Numbered from the stretch's first letter, positions 15,823 through 25,439 are shown. The stretch is 64,000 nt of DNA from Glycomyces sp. NRRL B-16210 (GCF_000719515.1 NZ_JOGR01000009.1:1-64000), one strand, 5' to 3'. The notes: a model not told the origin generated them from the sequence alone. A program made the numbers and translations.

Positions 15823-17766
15823 ATGACGCTGCCCACCGGCGACGCCGCACCGACCGCAGCCGAACAGACCACCGACGCCCGCATCCTCCGCCGCGGACTG
15901 CGCAACATCGGCGCCATGATCCGAATCGCGCCCAAGCCGTTCGCCGTCGCCGCCCTCGGCGCCATGGTCAACACCGCCCTGACCCTCTTCCTCTCCTTCG
16001 TCATCGGCTGGGTCGTCGCCGAGATCGCCGTCCCCGCCTACGAGAACGGCGAAGTCGCCCTCGGCTCCGTCGTCATCGGCGTCGCCGCCCTCCTCGGCAC
16101 CTCGATCATCCGCTTCTCCTCCATGTGCGCCCGCCGCATCGGCGCCGGGGTCATGATGTTCGGCGTCCAGGCCCACTGGCGCCGCCGAATCACCCGCCGC
16201 TACCTCGCCCTCCCCGTCTCCTGGCACCAGAAGCACCCCACCGGCACCCTCCTTTCGAACGCCAACGCCGACGTCGAGGCCGCCACCCGCCCCCTCGCCC
16301 CGCTCCCCTTCGCCTGCGGCACCCTCTTCATGGTCGCCATCGCCATGGTCGCGTTCTTCTCCATCGACTGGGCCGTCGCCCTCGTCGCCCTCGCCATGTT
16401 CCCGACCCTGTTCGCCCTCAACGCCCTCTTCGCCACCAAGATGGCCCCCCGCGCCAAACGCGCCCAGGAACTGCGCGCCGAAGTCTCCGCCGTCGGCCAC
16501 GAGTCCTTCGACGGCGCCCTCGTCGTCAAGGCCATGGGCCGCGAAGCCGCCGAGACCGAACGCTTCAGCGCCTCCGCCACCGAGCTGCGCGACGCTATGA
16601 TCGGCGTCGGCCGCCTGCGCGCCGCCTTCGAACCGGCCATCGCCGGACTCCCCGAGATCGGCGTCATCCTCGCCCTCCTCGTCGGCCTCGCCCGCTTCCA
16701 GGCCGGCGCGATCGACCTCGGCCAGCTCGTCACCGTCGCCTTCATGTTCTCCGTCCTCGCCCTCCCCGTCCGCGCCATCGGCTGGGTCCTCGGCGACCTC
16801 CCCGGCTCCGTCGTCGGCCGCGAACGCGTCGACCACGTCCTCGCCGCCACCGGCGACATGACTTACGGCGACAAGGAACTCCAAGACACCGGCGCCGCCG
16901 CCGAACTCGCCTTCGACCACGTCGCCTACGCCTACCCCGACGGCCACGAAGCCCTCACCGACGTCAGCTTCACCGTCGAGCCCGGCAGCACCGTCGCCCT
17001 CGTCGGCGCCACCGGCTCCGGCAAATCCACCCTCGCCCACCTCGCCGCCCGCCTCATCGACCCCGCCCGCGGCACCGTCCGCCTCGACGGCGAGGACCTC
17101 CGCGACCTCACCCACGCCGCCCTCGCCCGCAACACCGCCCTCGTCCAGCAGATCCCGTTCGTCTTCGACGACACCGTCCGCGCCAACCTCTCCCTCGACC
17201 GCGCCGGCCTCGACGACGACCGCCTCTGGGACGCCCTCGTCGCCGCCGGAGCCGAGAAGTTCACCGCCTCCCTCGACGACGGCCTCGACACCGAAGTCGG
17301 CGAACGGGGCACCACCCTCTCCGGCGGCCAGCGCCAGCGACTCACCCTCGCCCGCGCCCTCGCCGGCAGACCCCGCCTCCTCGTCCTCGACGACGCCACC
17401 AGCGCCGTCGACCCGAAGGTCGAGTCCCAGATCCTCTCGGGCCTCAAGCACTCCTCCGAGTCGGCCAGCGTCCTCGTCGTCGCCTACCGCAGGGCCACCA
17501 TCGCCCTCGCCGACCGCGTCGTCTTCCTCGAAGACGGCCGCATCACCGCCCAGGGCACCCACACCGGGCTGCTCCGGGACCACCGCCCGTACGCCGAACT
17601 CGTGACCGCCTACGAGCGGGCCGAGGCCGAGCGCGAATTCGACAGTGAGTTCAAGGACGGCGAACTCAAAGACGGCGAGTTCCACGACGCCGAATACGGC
17701 GACAGCGCATTCAGCGGCGGCGAGTTCAACAAAAGCGAGTTCAACGACGAGGAGACCGCGGCGTGA
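15823..17766 (+). CDS. ABC exporter half-transporter (degenerate-site subunit)
   Basis: Type IV exporter half of 647 residues: six-TM domain (about 35-330) then an ATPase domain with Walker A GATGSGKST and an intact signature LSGGQRQR. The Walker B is VLDDATSAVD, with Asp in place of the catalytic Glu, and the switch His is Tyr (VVAYRRATI). Its ATP site is therefore the degenerate one of a heterodimer with the next gene. The last 45 residues form an acidic run of five-residue repeats (SEFKD GELKD GEFHD AEYGD SAFSG GEFNK SEFND) resembling pentapeptide repeats, which is not typical of exporters. CGGAGAACCA precedes the ATG. The substrate (drug, lipid or peptide) is unknown. Confidence 0.9.
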   Translation: MTLPTGDAAPTAAEQTTDARILRRGLRNIGAMIRIAPKPFAVAALGAMVNTALTLFLSFVIGWVVAEIAVPAYENGEVALGSVVIGVAALLGTSIIRFSSMCARRIGAGVMMFGVQAHWRRRITRRYLALPVSWHQKHPTGTLLSNANADVEAATRPLAPLPFACGTLFMVAIAMVAFFSIDWAVALVALAMFPTLFALNALFATKMAPRAKRAQELRAEVSAVGHESFDGALVVKAMGREAAETERFSASATELRDAMIGVGRLRAAFEPAIAGLPEIGVILALLVGLARFQAGAIDLGQLVTVAFMFSVLALPVRAIGWVLGDLPGSVVGRERVDHVLAATGDMTYGDKELQDTGAAAELAFDHVAYAYPDGHEALTDVSFTVEPGSTVALVGATGSGKSTLAHLAARLIDPARGTVRLDGEDLRDLTHAALARNTALVQQIPFVFDDTVRANLSLDRAGLDDDRLWDALVAAGAEKFTASLDDGLDTEVGERGTTLSGGQRQRLTLARALAGRPRLLVLDDATSAVDPKVESQILSGLKHSSESASVLVVAYRRATIALADRVVFLEDGRITAQGTHTGLLRDHRPYAELVTAYERAEAEREFDSEFKDGELKDGEFHDAEYGDSAFSGGEFNKSEFNDEETAA

Positions 17767-19589
17767 GCGCGCAGCAGCCAGACACCGAAAAGCGGGCCCC
17801 CGAGCAGCGGGCCGCCGCCCCCGCGGACGCCCCGCCCGGCCCCTGGGAGACCGTCAAGCGCGGCCTCCGGCTCTCGCCCGAACTGCGCCGCGGCCTCGGC
17901 TTCACCGTGTTCCTCGCCGCCGTCACCGCCCTGGGCCGCCTGGTCGTGCCCATCGGCGCCCAGCAGATCCTCGACAAGGGCATCCTCGGCGAAGGCGGCC
18001 CCGACCTCGGGTACGTCACCGTGGTCGCCGCCATCGGCGTGGCCGCCCTGCTCCTGACCACCGCGGCGAACTACCTGATGAACCGGCGCCTGTTCGTCGT
18101 CTCCGAGCACGCGCTGGCGAACCTGCGCCGCAAGACCTTCCGGCATATCCACGACCTGTCGATGCTGCACCAGCAGTCGGAGCGGCGCGGGTCGCTCACC
18201 GCGCGCGTGACGACCGATATCGACCAGGTGAGCCAGTTCCTCCAGCAGGGCGGCATGATCCTGGTGACCTCGACGGCGCAGATCATCGTCGCCACCGTGG
18301 TCATGTTCGTCTACTCCTGGCAGCTCGCGATCGCGGTGTGGATCGTGTTCATCCCCGTGACCTGGCTGATCAAATGGCTTCAGGGGCACCTGGCTTCGGC
18401 CTACACGCAGGTGCGCGGGAGCGTCTCGCGGATGCTGTCGGCCGTCTCGGAGTCGGTGGTCGGCGCGGGCACGGTGCGCGCGTACGGGGTCGGGCGGCGC
18501 ACCAGCGAGCGCCTGGACGCCTCGATCGACGAGCACCGCAAGGACCAGACCCGCGCGATCAGCCGCTCGGCGTTCTCCTTCGGCGCGGGCGAACTCGTCT
18601 ACCTGGGCGTCAACGCGGTCGTGGTGGTCCTGGGGGCGTTCCTGGTCGCGAACGGCTCGATGACGGTCGGCGCCCTGACGGCGTTCCTGTTCCTGGTCGT
18701 GCTCTTCACCCAGCCCATCGTCATCGGCACCGAGACGCTCAACGAGGCCCAGAACGCGGTCTCGGGCTGGCGGCGGGTGCTCGACATCATCGACACCGCG
18801 CCCGACGTGGCCGACCCGGTTGACGGCGTGGACCTTCCTGAAGGCCCGCTCGGGGTCCGCTTCGAAGGCGTCCGGTTCTCCTATCCGGGCGGCGAGGAGG
18901 TTTTGCACGGGATCGACGTCGAGATCCGGCCGCACTCGAAGGTGGCCGTGGTCGGCGAGACCGGTTCGGGCAAGACCACGTTCGCGAAGCTGCTGACGCG
19001 CCTGATGGACCCGACCTCGGGCCATGTGGTCCTCGGCGGGATGCCGCTCACCGACGTCACGTTCGCCTCACTGCGCGGGCGCGTGACGATGGTGCCGCAG
19101 GAGGGGTTCTTGTTCAACGGGACCCTGGCGCGCAACGTCCGGTTCGCCAAGCCCGAGTTGACGGACGCGGAGATCTACGTGGCGTTCGCGGAGCTGGGGC
19201 TCCAAGACTGGGTCGAGGCGCTCTCGGGCGGCCTGGAGACCGAGCTGGGGGAGAGCGGTGCGAACCTGAGCGTCGGTGAGCGCCAACTGGTCTCGCTGGT
19301 GCGCGCCTACGTGGCCGACCCGGACCTGCTGGTCCTGGACGAGGCCACGAGCGCGGTGGACCCGGCGACGGAGCTGCGGCTCTCGGCCGCACTGGACGCG
19401 GTGACCCGCGGTCGCACCACGGTGATCATCGCCCACCGCCTGTCGACGGCGGAGACCTCGGACGAGGTCCTGGTCTTCGACTCCGGCTGCCTCGTCCAGC
19501 AGGGCCCGCACGCCGAACTCGCCGCCGAGGAGGGCTCGGTCTACGCGGGGCTCCACGGCTCCTGGGTCGAGCAGACCCGCTCGAACTAG
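17763..19589 (+). CDS. ABC exporter half-transporter (catalytic-site subunit)
   Basis: Partner half of 608 residues. Six-TM domain then ATPase with Walker A GETGSGKTT, canonical Walker B VLDEATSAVD and H-loop IIAHRLST. Its signature is altered to LSVGERQ. Combined with the previous subunit this gives one consensus site (this Walker B plus the partner LSGGQ) and one degenerate site, as in TM287/288-type heterodimers. The GTG start overlaps the previous stop by four bases (GTGA). A 25-residue acidic/Ala leader precedes the first membrane helix. Confidence 0.92.
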   Translation: MSAQQPDTEKRAPEQRAAAPADAPPGPWETVKRGLRLSPELRRGLGFTVFLAAVTALGRLVVPIGAQQILDKGILGEGGPDLGYVTVVAAIGVAALLLTTAANYLMNRRLFVVSEHALANLRRKTFRHIHDLSMLHQQSERRGSLTARVTTDIDQVSQFLQQGGMILVTSTAQIIVATVVMFVYSWQLAIAVWIVFIPVTWLIKWLQGHLASAYTQVRGSVSRMLSAVSESVVGAGTVRAYGVGRRTSERLDASIDEHRKDQTRAISRSAFSFGAGELVYLGVNAVVVVLGAFLVANGSMTVGALTAFLFLVVLFTQPIVIGTETLNEAQNAVSGWRRVLDIIDTAPDVADPVDGVDLPEGPLGVRFEGVRFSYPGGEEVLHGIDVEIRPHSKVAVVGETGSGKTTFAKLLTRLMDPTSGHVVLGGMPLTDVTFASLRGRVTMVPQEGFLFNGTLARNVRFAKPELTDAEIYVAFAELGLQDWVEALSGGLETELGESGANLSVGERQLVSLVRAYVADPDLLVLDEATSAVDPATELRLSAALDAVTRGRTTVIIAHRLSTAETSDEVLVFDSGCLVQQGPHAELAAEEGSVYAGLHGSWVEQTRSN

Positions 19590-19696
19590 CGGGCGGGACT
19601 GGCCGGATCGCATGAGCGAGCCGGCCGGACCCGCTCCGACCGGCGAGCGGGGCAGGTCTGCTCGAACCGGCGATGTAGCCGATTGGATTGGATTGG

Positions 19697-19732
19697 CGGG
19701 TCGGGGTCGCGGTACGCCGCGACCCCGACCCG
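19697..19732. terminator. Bidirectional terminator
   Basis: Perfect 16-bp stem CGGGTCGGGGTCGCGG / CCGCGACCCCGACCCG with loop TACG, abutting the stop codon of the convergent LPXTG gene at 19733. Confidence 0.9.
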
Positions 19733-20704
19733 TCAGTTCGTTTCTGTGCGTGCGCGTCGGGCGGCCAGCAGGAGCGCTCCGGCTCCCAGTGCGGCGAGGC
19801 CCGCGGCCGCGGTGGCGAGCAGCGGCGCCCCGGTGCTCGGCAGGGTCGGTCGGCCGCCGTCCGCCGCGGGCTTGGCCGAGCCGCCGGGCTCGGTCGCGCT
19901 CGGCTCGGCGCCCGGTTCGCCGGTCGGTGCCGCTGTCGGTGGCGTTGTGGGCGCTTCGGTGCCCGGCTCGTCGGTCGGCTCCTCGGGGTCCGGCAGCGCG
20001 AGTTTCGCGAACCAGGTCTGGTAGGTGGGGGCTCCGCTCAGCGGCGTGAACGTGAAGGTGAGCGTCGTCAGCGGCACCGTGGGCTGGAACCAGCCGACGC
20101 CTCCGGTCCGGTCGGCCCCGTCGCCGGCGAGCGTGCCCGTGGCAGGGTCCCACGTGGGCTGGTGGAAATCGGTCACCCCCGTGCAGGTGTTCGGTCGCGG
20201 CGTCGTCTCGCAGAAGTTGAACGTGTCCTGGAAGCCGAGCGCGCCGACCGGCACGGGCTCGCCGTCGGCGCCGGTGGCCGAGACGGTGACCGTGTCGGCG
20301 TCGATGTCGCCCAGCGCGAAGCCCCATCCGCTCGCCGGGGTCGGGGCCGCGAAGGTGTACGTCGTGGTCGAGGGGATCGGCGGCGTGTTGGTGTTCGGCC
20401 GCAGCGACGGATAGGGCTGGTTCCGGCTGGAGCCGTAGACCTCGCCGAACGGCGTGTTCTCGCCGAGCCAGGTGTTCATGCCGGTGCGCAGCAGCGAGTC
20501 GGAGCGGGCGTCGCTGGTGAACTCGGCGGCCGGGAAGTTCCCCGGCAGCGTCATCGTTCCCGTGTAGGCGCGGCTGCCGCCTTCCAGAGTCCATGCGGCG
20601 TAACCGGGTTCGTCGTCCTGGGCGAGGGCGGGCGCAGCGGCGAGCAGCAGCGCGGCGCCGATCGCACCGACGAGTGTCACGCGCCGGCCGGTCGGGAGAT
20701 GCAC
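19733..20704 (-). CDS. LPXTG-anchored cell-wall protein
   Basis: Exported, sortase-anchored surface protein of about 323 residues. Signal peptide with hydrophobic core VTLVGAIGAALLLAAAPALA and cleavage before QDDEPG. The extracellular part is Thr/Pro-rich beta-type sequence of no recognised family. A stalk of PTDEPGTEAPTTPPTAAPTG type leads to the sorting signal LPSTG, a hydrophobic stretch and the basic tail RRARTETN. The GTG at 20704 is preferred over the in-frame ATG at 20722 because GGAAGGA precedes it by about nine bases. No sortase is encoded in the window. Confidence 0.85.
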   Translation of the reverse strand: MHLPTGRRVTLVGAIGAALLLAAAPALAQDDEPGYAAWTLEGGSRAYTGTMTLPGNFPAAEFTSDARSDSLLRTGMNTWLGENTPFGEVYGSSRNQPYPSLRPNTNTPPIPSTTTYTFAAPTPASGWGFALGDIDADTVTVSATGADGEPVPVGALGFQDTFNFCETTPRPNTCTGVTDFHQPTWDPATGTLAGDGADRTGGVGWFQPTVPLTTLTFTFTPLSGAPTYQTWFAKLALPDPEEPTDEPGTEAPTTPPTAAPTGEPGAEPSATEPGGSAKPAADGGRPTLPSTGAPLLATAAAGLAALGAGALLLAARRARTETN

Positions 20705-20810
20705 GATCGGTGGTCCTTCCATTGAGGAGCGGATGCCACCGGATCATAGGGTCGTATTCCGCGAAGGCCGCCTATTTCGCGCGCGTCGTCTCGGACCGTT
20801 CGTTCACACC

Positions 20811-21773
20811 TCAGGGAATGAGCAGGAGCTTCGCGGCGGTCTTGCGCGACTCCAGGGCCTGGTGGGCCTCGGCGGCCTCCTCCAGGTGGAAGGTCTCGCC
20901 CACGCGGACCAGGAGGTTGTCGTCCTCGATCATCTGGAACACCTCTTCGGTGCGGCGCACGTACTCCTCGCGGGTCGCGGTGAAGTCGGCCAGGGTCGGG
21001 CGGGTCAGGATCAGCGAGCCGCCCCGGTGGAGCACCTGCGGGTCCACCGGCGGCACCGGTCCACTGGACTGCCCGAACAGGGCCATGACGCCGCGCGGGC
21101 GCAGCGCGGCGACGCTCTCGTCGAACGTGGTCTTGCCGACGCCGTCGAACACGGCCGCGACGCCCTCGCGGTCGGTGATCTCCCGGGCCTTCGCGGCGAA
21201 GCCGTCGTAGCGCAGCACGTGGTCGGTGCCGTTCTGGCGAGCCAGCTCCGCCTTCGCGTCGGTCGAGACGGTCCCGATGACCTTCCCGCCGCGGTACTTG
21301 ACCATCTGGGTGAGCAGGAGCCCTACGCCGCCGGCGGCGGCGTGCACGATCACCGTGTCGCCCTCCTGGACCGGGTAGACGGTGTTGCACAGGTAGTGCG
21401 CGGTGAGCCCCTGGAGCATGACCGCCGCGGCGGTCTCGACCGCCACCTTCTCGGGGACGGCCACGAACTCGGCCGCGTCGCCCACCACCACGTCCGCATA
21501 GGAGCCCGGCACGCTCTTCCACGCGACCTCGTCGCCGACCTCGAAATCGGTCACGCCCTCGCCGACGGCCGCGACGTAGCCGCCGCCCTCCAGGCCCGGC
21601 GTGAACGGCAGCGGCAGCCCGTAGGCGCCCGAGCGGTGGTAGACGTCGATGTAGTTCACGCCCGCCGCCGCGACCCTGACGGCGATCTGGCCCGGGCGCG
21701 GGCCCGGGTCCTCGCCCTCCAGCAGCCGCATCACGCCCGGCCCGCCGGTCGCAGAGACCACGATCGCCTTCAT
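20811..21773 (-). CDS. Quinone oxidoreductase / zinc-independent MDR family reductase
   Basis: NADPH:quinone oxidoreductase type enzyme of 320 residues in the medium-chain dehydrogenase/reductase family. Features: GroES-like N-terminal domain (RVAAAGVNYIDVYHRSGAYG), LQGLTAHYL, the nucleotide loop VHAAAGGVGLLLTQ and DGVGKTTFDESV. The zinc-binding Cys/His residues of alcohol dehydrogenases are absent. AAGGAA precedes the ATG at 21773. Probably monocistronic, reducing quinones or enones in the cytosol. Confidence 0.9.
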   Translation of the reverse strand: MKAIVVSATGGPGVMRLLEGEDPGPRPGQIAVRVAAAGVNYIDVYHRSGAYGLPLPFTPGLEGGGYVAAVGEGVTDFEVGDEVAWKSVPGSYADVVVGDAAEFVAVPEKVAVETAAAVMLQGLTAHYLCNTVYPVQEGDTVIVHAAAGGVGLLLTQMVKYRGGKVIGTVSTDAKAELARQNGTDHVLRYDGFAAKAREITDREGVAAVFDGVGKTTFDESVAALRPRGVMALFGQSSGPVPPVDPQVLHRGGSLILTRPTLADFTATREEYVRRTEEVFQMIEDDNLLVRVGETFHLEEAAEAHQALESRKTAAKLLLIP

Positions 21774-21823
21774 GAGGATTCCTTCCGCCGCAGGTTCACT
21801 GCATAACCTAGCGGCCCGTGTCC

Positions 21824-23575
21824 CTATTCCTCCCCGCCGGTCCGGCGTCCGTTCCTGACCCCGAACCGCATCCGGGCCCGGCCCCACGGGTTGCGGTGCC
21901 CGCTGCGCGTCTCGACCTCCTCGCCGACGAGCTTGCGGACGGCCTCCCGGAACCCCTTCTGCCGCAGGTGGGCCCGCAGCGGGTTCGCCGCCGGGTCCTT
22001 CGACAGCTCCTTCATCAGCGCCACGCACAGCGCGAGCATGACCACCACGAACGGCAGCGCCACGATGATCGTCGCGTTCTTGAGCCCTTCGAGGCCGCCC
22101 GAGACCAGCAGCACCGCCGCGACCGCGCCGATCGTGGCGCCCCAGAACACCACGAGCGGCTTCTTCGGCGCCAGCGAACCGCGGCTCGACAGCGACCCGA
22201 GCACCAGCGAGGCCGAGTCGGCGCCGGTGACGAAGTAGATCGCCACCAAGACCATCGACAGGCCCGCGAGCAGGCTGTACAGCGGCAGCGAGTCGAGCAT
22301 CGCGAACAGCGCGTACTCCTCGCCCTTGGCCAGCTCCGCGCCGTAGTCGGCCCCCTGCGACTGCTTCCACAGCGCCGTCCCGCCCAGGATCGCGAACCAC
22401 AGCGTCGAGGCCGCCGAGGGCACCAGCAGCACCCCGACGACGAACTGGCGGATCGTCCGCCCCCGAGAGATGCGGGCGATGAAGGTGCCCACGAACGGCG
22501 CCCACGACAGCCACCACGCCCAGTAGAAGATCGTCCACTTCGCCATCCACTCCTCGCCGCCGAACGCGCCGGTCACGCTCGACAGGCTCGTCAGCTCCGC
22601 GAGGTACCCGCCGACCGCGTTCGGCCACGCGTCGAGGATGAACAGCGTCGGCCCCGCGATGAACACGAACAGGACCAGGAACAGCGCCAGGACCACGTTC
22701 GTCGTCGACAGCCACTTGACGCCCCGGTGCACCCCCGAGAACGCCGAGGCCACGAACGCCGCCGTCAAGGCGACGATGACGATGATCTCCAACTGCTGCG
22801 AGCTCTGCACGTCCGCGACGATCTCCAGCCCCACCGCGACCTGGAGCGCCCCCAGCCCCAGGCTCGCGGCCGTCCCGAACACCGTCGCGAACACCGCGAG
22901 CAGGTCGATGAGCCGGCCCACCGCCGGACCCCACCGCCGCCGGCCCGTCAGCGGCGCGAACGCGTCGCTCAGGTTGTTCCCGCGCTGCTTGCGGAACGTC
23001 GAATAGCCCAGCGCGAGACCGGCCACCGCGTAGATCGCCCACGGATGCAGTCCCCAGTGGAAGAACGAGTAGACCAGCGAGCCCTCCCGGAGCTGGTCCG
23101 CGTAGAACGGCGAGGCCGGGTCCAACTGGAGCGGCGGCGGCGCGTCCAGGTAGTGCGACAGCGGCTCGGCCACGCCGTAGAACATCAGGCCGATGCCCAT
23201 CCCCGCGGCGAACATCATCGAGATCCACGGCAGCGTCCCGAACTCCGGCTCCTCGTCGGAGGACGCCGCCAACCGGATGTTGCCGTACCGGCTGACGGCG
23301 ATGTAGATCGCCAGCACCACGAAGATGTTCCCCGCGATGATGAACAGCCACCCGAAGTTCCCGATCACCCAGTCCAGGGCCGCGGTCGAACCGCTCTCGA
23401 ACCGGTCGGGGAACACCGCGCCGAAGACGATGACCGCCACGATCACGATCGCGCTGACCCAGAACACCGGCTTGTCCACCGGCAGCGTCGCCTGGCGCTC
23501 CTCGCTCTCGACCGGCGGCAGCGGCGACTGCGGCAGCGCGTCCTCGGGTTCAGCGGGGGTCTCGGTCGTTGCCAT
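21824..23575 (-). CDS. BCCT family transporter (glycine betaine/choline type)
   Basis: Secondary transporter for quaternary ammonium osmolytes, about 583 residues and twelve hydrophobic spans. Signature segments: GMGIGLMFYGVAEP (as in sodium-coupled BetP) and the BCCT motif KWTIFYWAWWLSWAPFVG, then RTIRQF. The N-terminal tail is acidic/Pro-rich and the C-terminal tail strongly basic (RNPWGRARMRFGVRNGRR), the usual place of osmosensing in BetP. The ATG at 23575 has GGAG eight bases upstream; the earlier ATG at 23593 has no ribosome site. Confidence 0.93.
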   Translation of the reverse strand: MATTETPAEPEDALPQSPLPPVESEERQATLPVDKPVFWVSAIVIVAVIVFGAVFPDRFESGSTAALDWVIGNFGWLFIIAGNIFVVLAIYIAVSRYGNIRLAASSDEEPEFGTLPWISMMFAAGMGIGLMFYGVAEPLSHYLDAPPPLQLDPASPFYADQLREGSLVYSFFHWGLHPWAIYAVAGLALGYSTFRKQRGNNLSDAFAPLTGRRRWGPAVGRLIDLLAVFATVFGTAASLGLGALQVAVGLEIVADVQSSQQLEIIVIVALTAAFVASAFSGVHRGVKWLSTTNVVLALFLVLFVFIAGPTLFILDAWPNAVGGYLAELTSLSSVTGAFGGEEWMAKWTIFYWAWWLSWAPFVGTFIARISRGRTIRQFVVGVLLVPSAASTLWFAILGGTALWKQSQGADYGAELAKGEEYALFAMLDSLPLYSLLAGLSMVLVAIYFVTGADSASLVLGSLSSRGSLAPKKPLVVFWGATIGAVAAVLLVSGGLEGLKNATIIVALPFVVVMLALCVALMKELSKDPAANPLRAHLRQKGFREAVRKLVGEEVETRSGHRNPWGRARMRFGVRNGRRTGGEE

Positions 23576-23768
23576 CGGGCGGGCTCCGTTCATCGGCACA
23601 GGCGCTGAACCCACCATAAGTGACGAACCCGCCGCCTCCCGCCGCTTTCACGCAGCATGGTCCCGAAGGGGCGCAGTTGTTCAGCGACCGAATCGCTCAA
23701 GGCGCGCCGTTCCGCGAAAGCCCGGTCGTCCAAAGTGCGCGTTCGGGCCGCGCGTGGACGGCCGCGGC

Positions 23769-24440
23769 TCAGTCCCGCCGGTACGTCAGCAGCGCGATCT
23801 CGCCGATCGCCCGCGCCTCCACCAGCCGCAGCGGCCGATCCGGCGACTGCGGGAACCCCGCCGCGTACACGAACCGCGCCCCGCCCCGCTCCCCGAGCAG
23901 GAACGGCGCCACCGCCAGATGCGCCTCGTCCACCAGATCCGCAGAGAAGAACGCCGTGTGCACCACCCCGCCGCCCTCCACCAGCAGCCGCTCCACCCCC
24001 CGGCCCGCCAGGTCCGCCAGCGCCGCCTCCAGATCCACCTCGCGCTCGGCGGTCGCCACCACCTCGGCCGCCTCCGGCCCCAGCCGGCACTCCCGCAGCC
24101 CCGCCGCCGAGGTGTAGACCACCGGCCGGTCCTCACCGGTACGGAACAGCCGCGCCCGCGGGTCCAGGTCCCCCGAAGGGGAGAACACGACCCGCAGCGG
24201 CGAGGGCGCCCTCCCCGCGGCCGCCCGCGCCTCGCGCCGCTCCCGCGAGCGCACCAGCAGCCGCGGGTCGTCCGCCCGCACCGTCCCGGCCCCGACCGCG
24301 ATCGCGTCCACGCCCGCGCGCACCGCGTCCACCCGGTCGAAATCGGCCGCGTTCGACAACACGAGCCGTTCGGGCGCGTCGTCGTCGAGGAAGCCGTCGA
24401 GACTCATCGCGGCCGAAACGATCACATAAGGGCGCTCCAT
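23769..24440 (-). CDS. RibD C-terminal-type pyrimidine reductase
   Basis: NADPH-dependent reductase of the dihydrofolate reductase-like RibD family, about 223 residues. It opens MERPYVIVSAAMSLDGFLDDD, with the fold's substrate/cofactor motifs DAIAVGAGTVRADDPRLLVR, VVFSPSGDLDP and LLVEGGGVVHTAFF. It resembles 5-amino-6-(5-phosphoribosylamino)uracil reductase or its paralogues; no other riboflavin gene is near, so the substrate is uncertain. Transcribed divergently from hisI, whose start lies 80 bases away. Confidence 0.85.
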   Translation of the reverse strand: MERPYVIVSAAMSLDGFLDDDAPERLVLSNAADFDRVDAVRAGVDAIAVGAGTVRADDPRLLVRSRERREARAAAGRAPSPLRVVFSPSGDLDPRARLFRTGEDRPVVYTSAAGLRECRLGPEAAEVVATAEREVDLEAALADLAGRGVERLLVEGGGVVHTAFFSADLVDEAHLAVAPFLLGERGGARFVYAAGFPQSPDRPLRLVEARAIGEIALLTYRRD

Positions 24441-24519
24441 GCCCCCGAGAATCCCACGATTCACTCCGACCCGGGCCCGGGTGGAGGCCGCCGATGCGGT
24501 GCGATCACAATCGGTAGAC

Positions 24520-24864
24520 GTGGAAGGCCGACAGACCAGCGACGACGTCCTCGCGAACCTCGCGTTTAACGACGAGGGGCTCGTCCCCGCCATCGCCCAG
24601 CAGCACGACACCGGCGAAGTCCTCATGCTCGCGTGGATGGACGCCGAGGCGCTGCGGCGCACCATCGCCACCCGCAAGGCCACGTACTGGTCGCGCAGCC
24701 GCTCCGCCTACTGGGTCAAGGGCGAGACCTCCGGCCACCACCAGGCGGTCGTCTCGGTCGCGGTCGACTGCGACGGCGACACCGTCCTGCTCCAGGTCGA
24801 GCAGACCGGCCCCGCGTGCCACACCGGCACCCGGACCTGCTTCACCGGAAGGCAGATCGCATGA
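24520..24864 (+). CDS. hisI: Phosphoribosyl-AMP cyclohydrolase HisI
   Basis: Opens the purine ring of PR-AMP in histidine synthesis (third step). 114 residues from the GTG at 24520, the usual length. Motifs: GEVLMLAWMD, ATYWSRSRSAYWVKGETSGH, VDCDGDTVLLQVEQTGPACHTG with the Zn/Mg ligands, and a C-terminal Cys in TRTCF. An upstream in-frame reading to 24439 would overlap the divergent reductase and is not conserved sequence. The stop overlaps the next start by four bases (ATGA). Confidence 0.93.
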   Translation: MEGRQTSDDVLANLAFNDEGLVPAIAQQHDTGEVLMLAWMDAEALRRTIATRKATYWSRSRSAYWVKGETSGHHQAVVSVAVDCDGDTVLLQVEQTGPACHTGTRTCFTGRQIA

Positions 24865-25439
24865 GCGACAAGGCCGAACCACCCGAGACCGAACCGGCCC
24901 CCGACCGGCGCGCGGCCGAACGCACCCGCGTCCTCCTCGCCGGCGTCCTCGCCGCCGCACTGGCCGCGCTCGCGGCCTCCCGCGAATGGACCTCCACGAC
25001 CACGACCGGTCACGCCGGGATCACCGCCACCACCGGCCAGTCCGGGACCGACCTCGCCGCCTGGGCCCTGCCGTGCGCCCTCGCCGGCGGCGCGGCCTTC
25101 CTCGCGATGCTCGCCACCGGCAACCGCGCCCGCCGGATCCTCGGCGTCGTCGCCGCCCTCGCCGGACTCGCCGCGGCCCTCGCCGGGGTCCTCCACCTGG
25201 GCTCGGGCGCCTGGCCGGTCACGCTCGCCGCCGCCGGGCTCGCCCTCGCCGCCGCCGGAGCGGCGACCACCGCGCGCGCCGGGCGCTGGCCGTCCTCGGC
25301 CGACCGCTACGACGGAGGCCCCGCAGGCGGCGACGCCATAGCAGAGGACCCGGTGTCGCTGTGGAACGCCCTCGACTCGGGCCGTGACCCCTCGTCGCCT
25401 AATATCACGGCATCGGCGCAGGAGAAGGGACGATCTTAG
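24861..25439 (+). CDS. Trp biosynthesis-associated membrane protein (TIGR02234/Trp_oprn_chp)
   Basis: 192 residues with about four TM segments (VLLAGVLAAALAALAASREW, LAAWALPCALAGGAAFLAML and two more Ala/Gly-rich spans) and a hydrophilic C-terminus. The ASREWT motif at the end of TM1 and its place directly before trpC identify the actinobacterial tryptophan-operon membrane protein; the biochemical role is unknown. It normally follows trpE, but here it overlaps hisI directly. The stop TAG abuts the GTG of trpC. Confidence 0.88.
   Translation: MSDKAEPPETEPAPDRRAAERTRVLLAGVLAAALAALAASREWTSTTTTGHAGITATTGQSGTDLAAWALPCALAGGAAFLAMLATGNRARRILGVVAALAGLAAALAGVLHLGSGAWPVTLAAAGLALAAAGAATTARAGRWPSSADRYDGGPAGGDAIAEDPVSLWNALDSGRDPSSPNITASAQEKGRS

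Noticed and set aside
20811..23351. Quinone oxidoreductase extended upstream by over 500 codons
   Set aside because: The upstream part is the out-of-frame BCCT gene; the family start MKAIVV with AAGGA lies at 21773.
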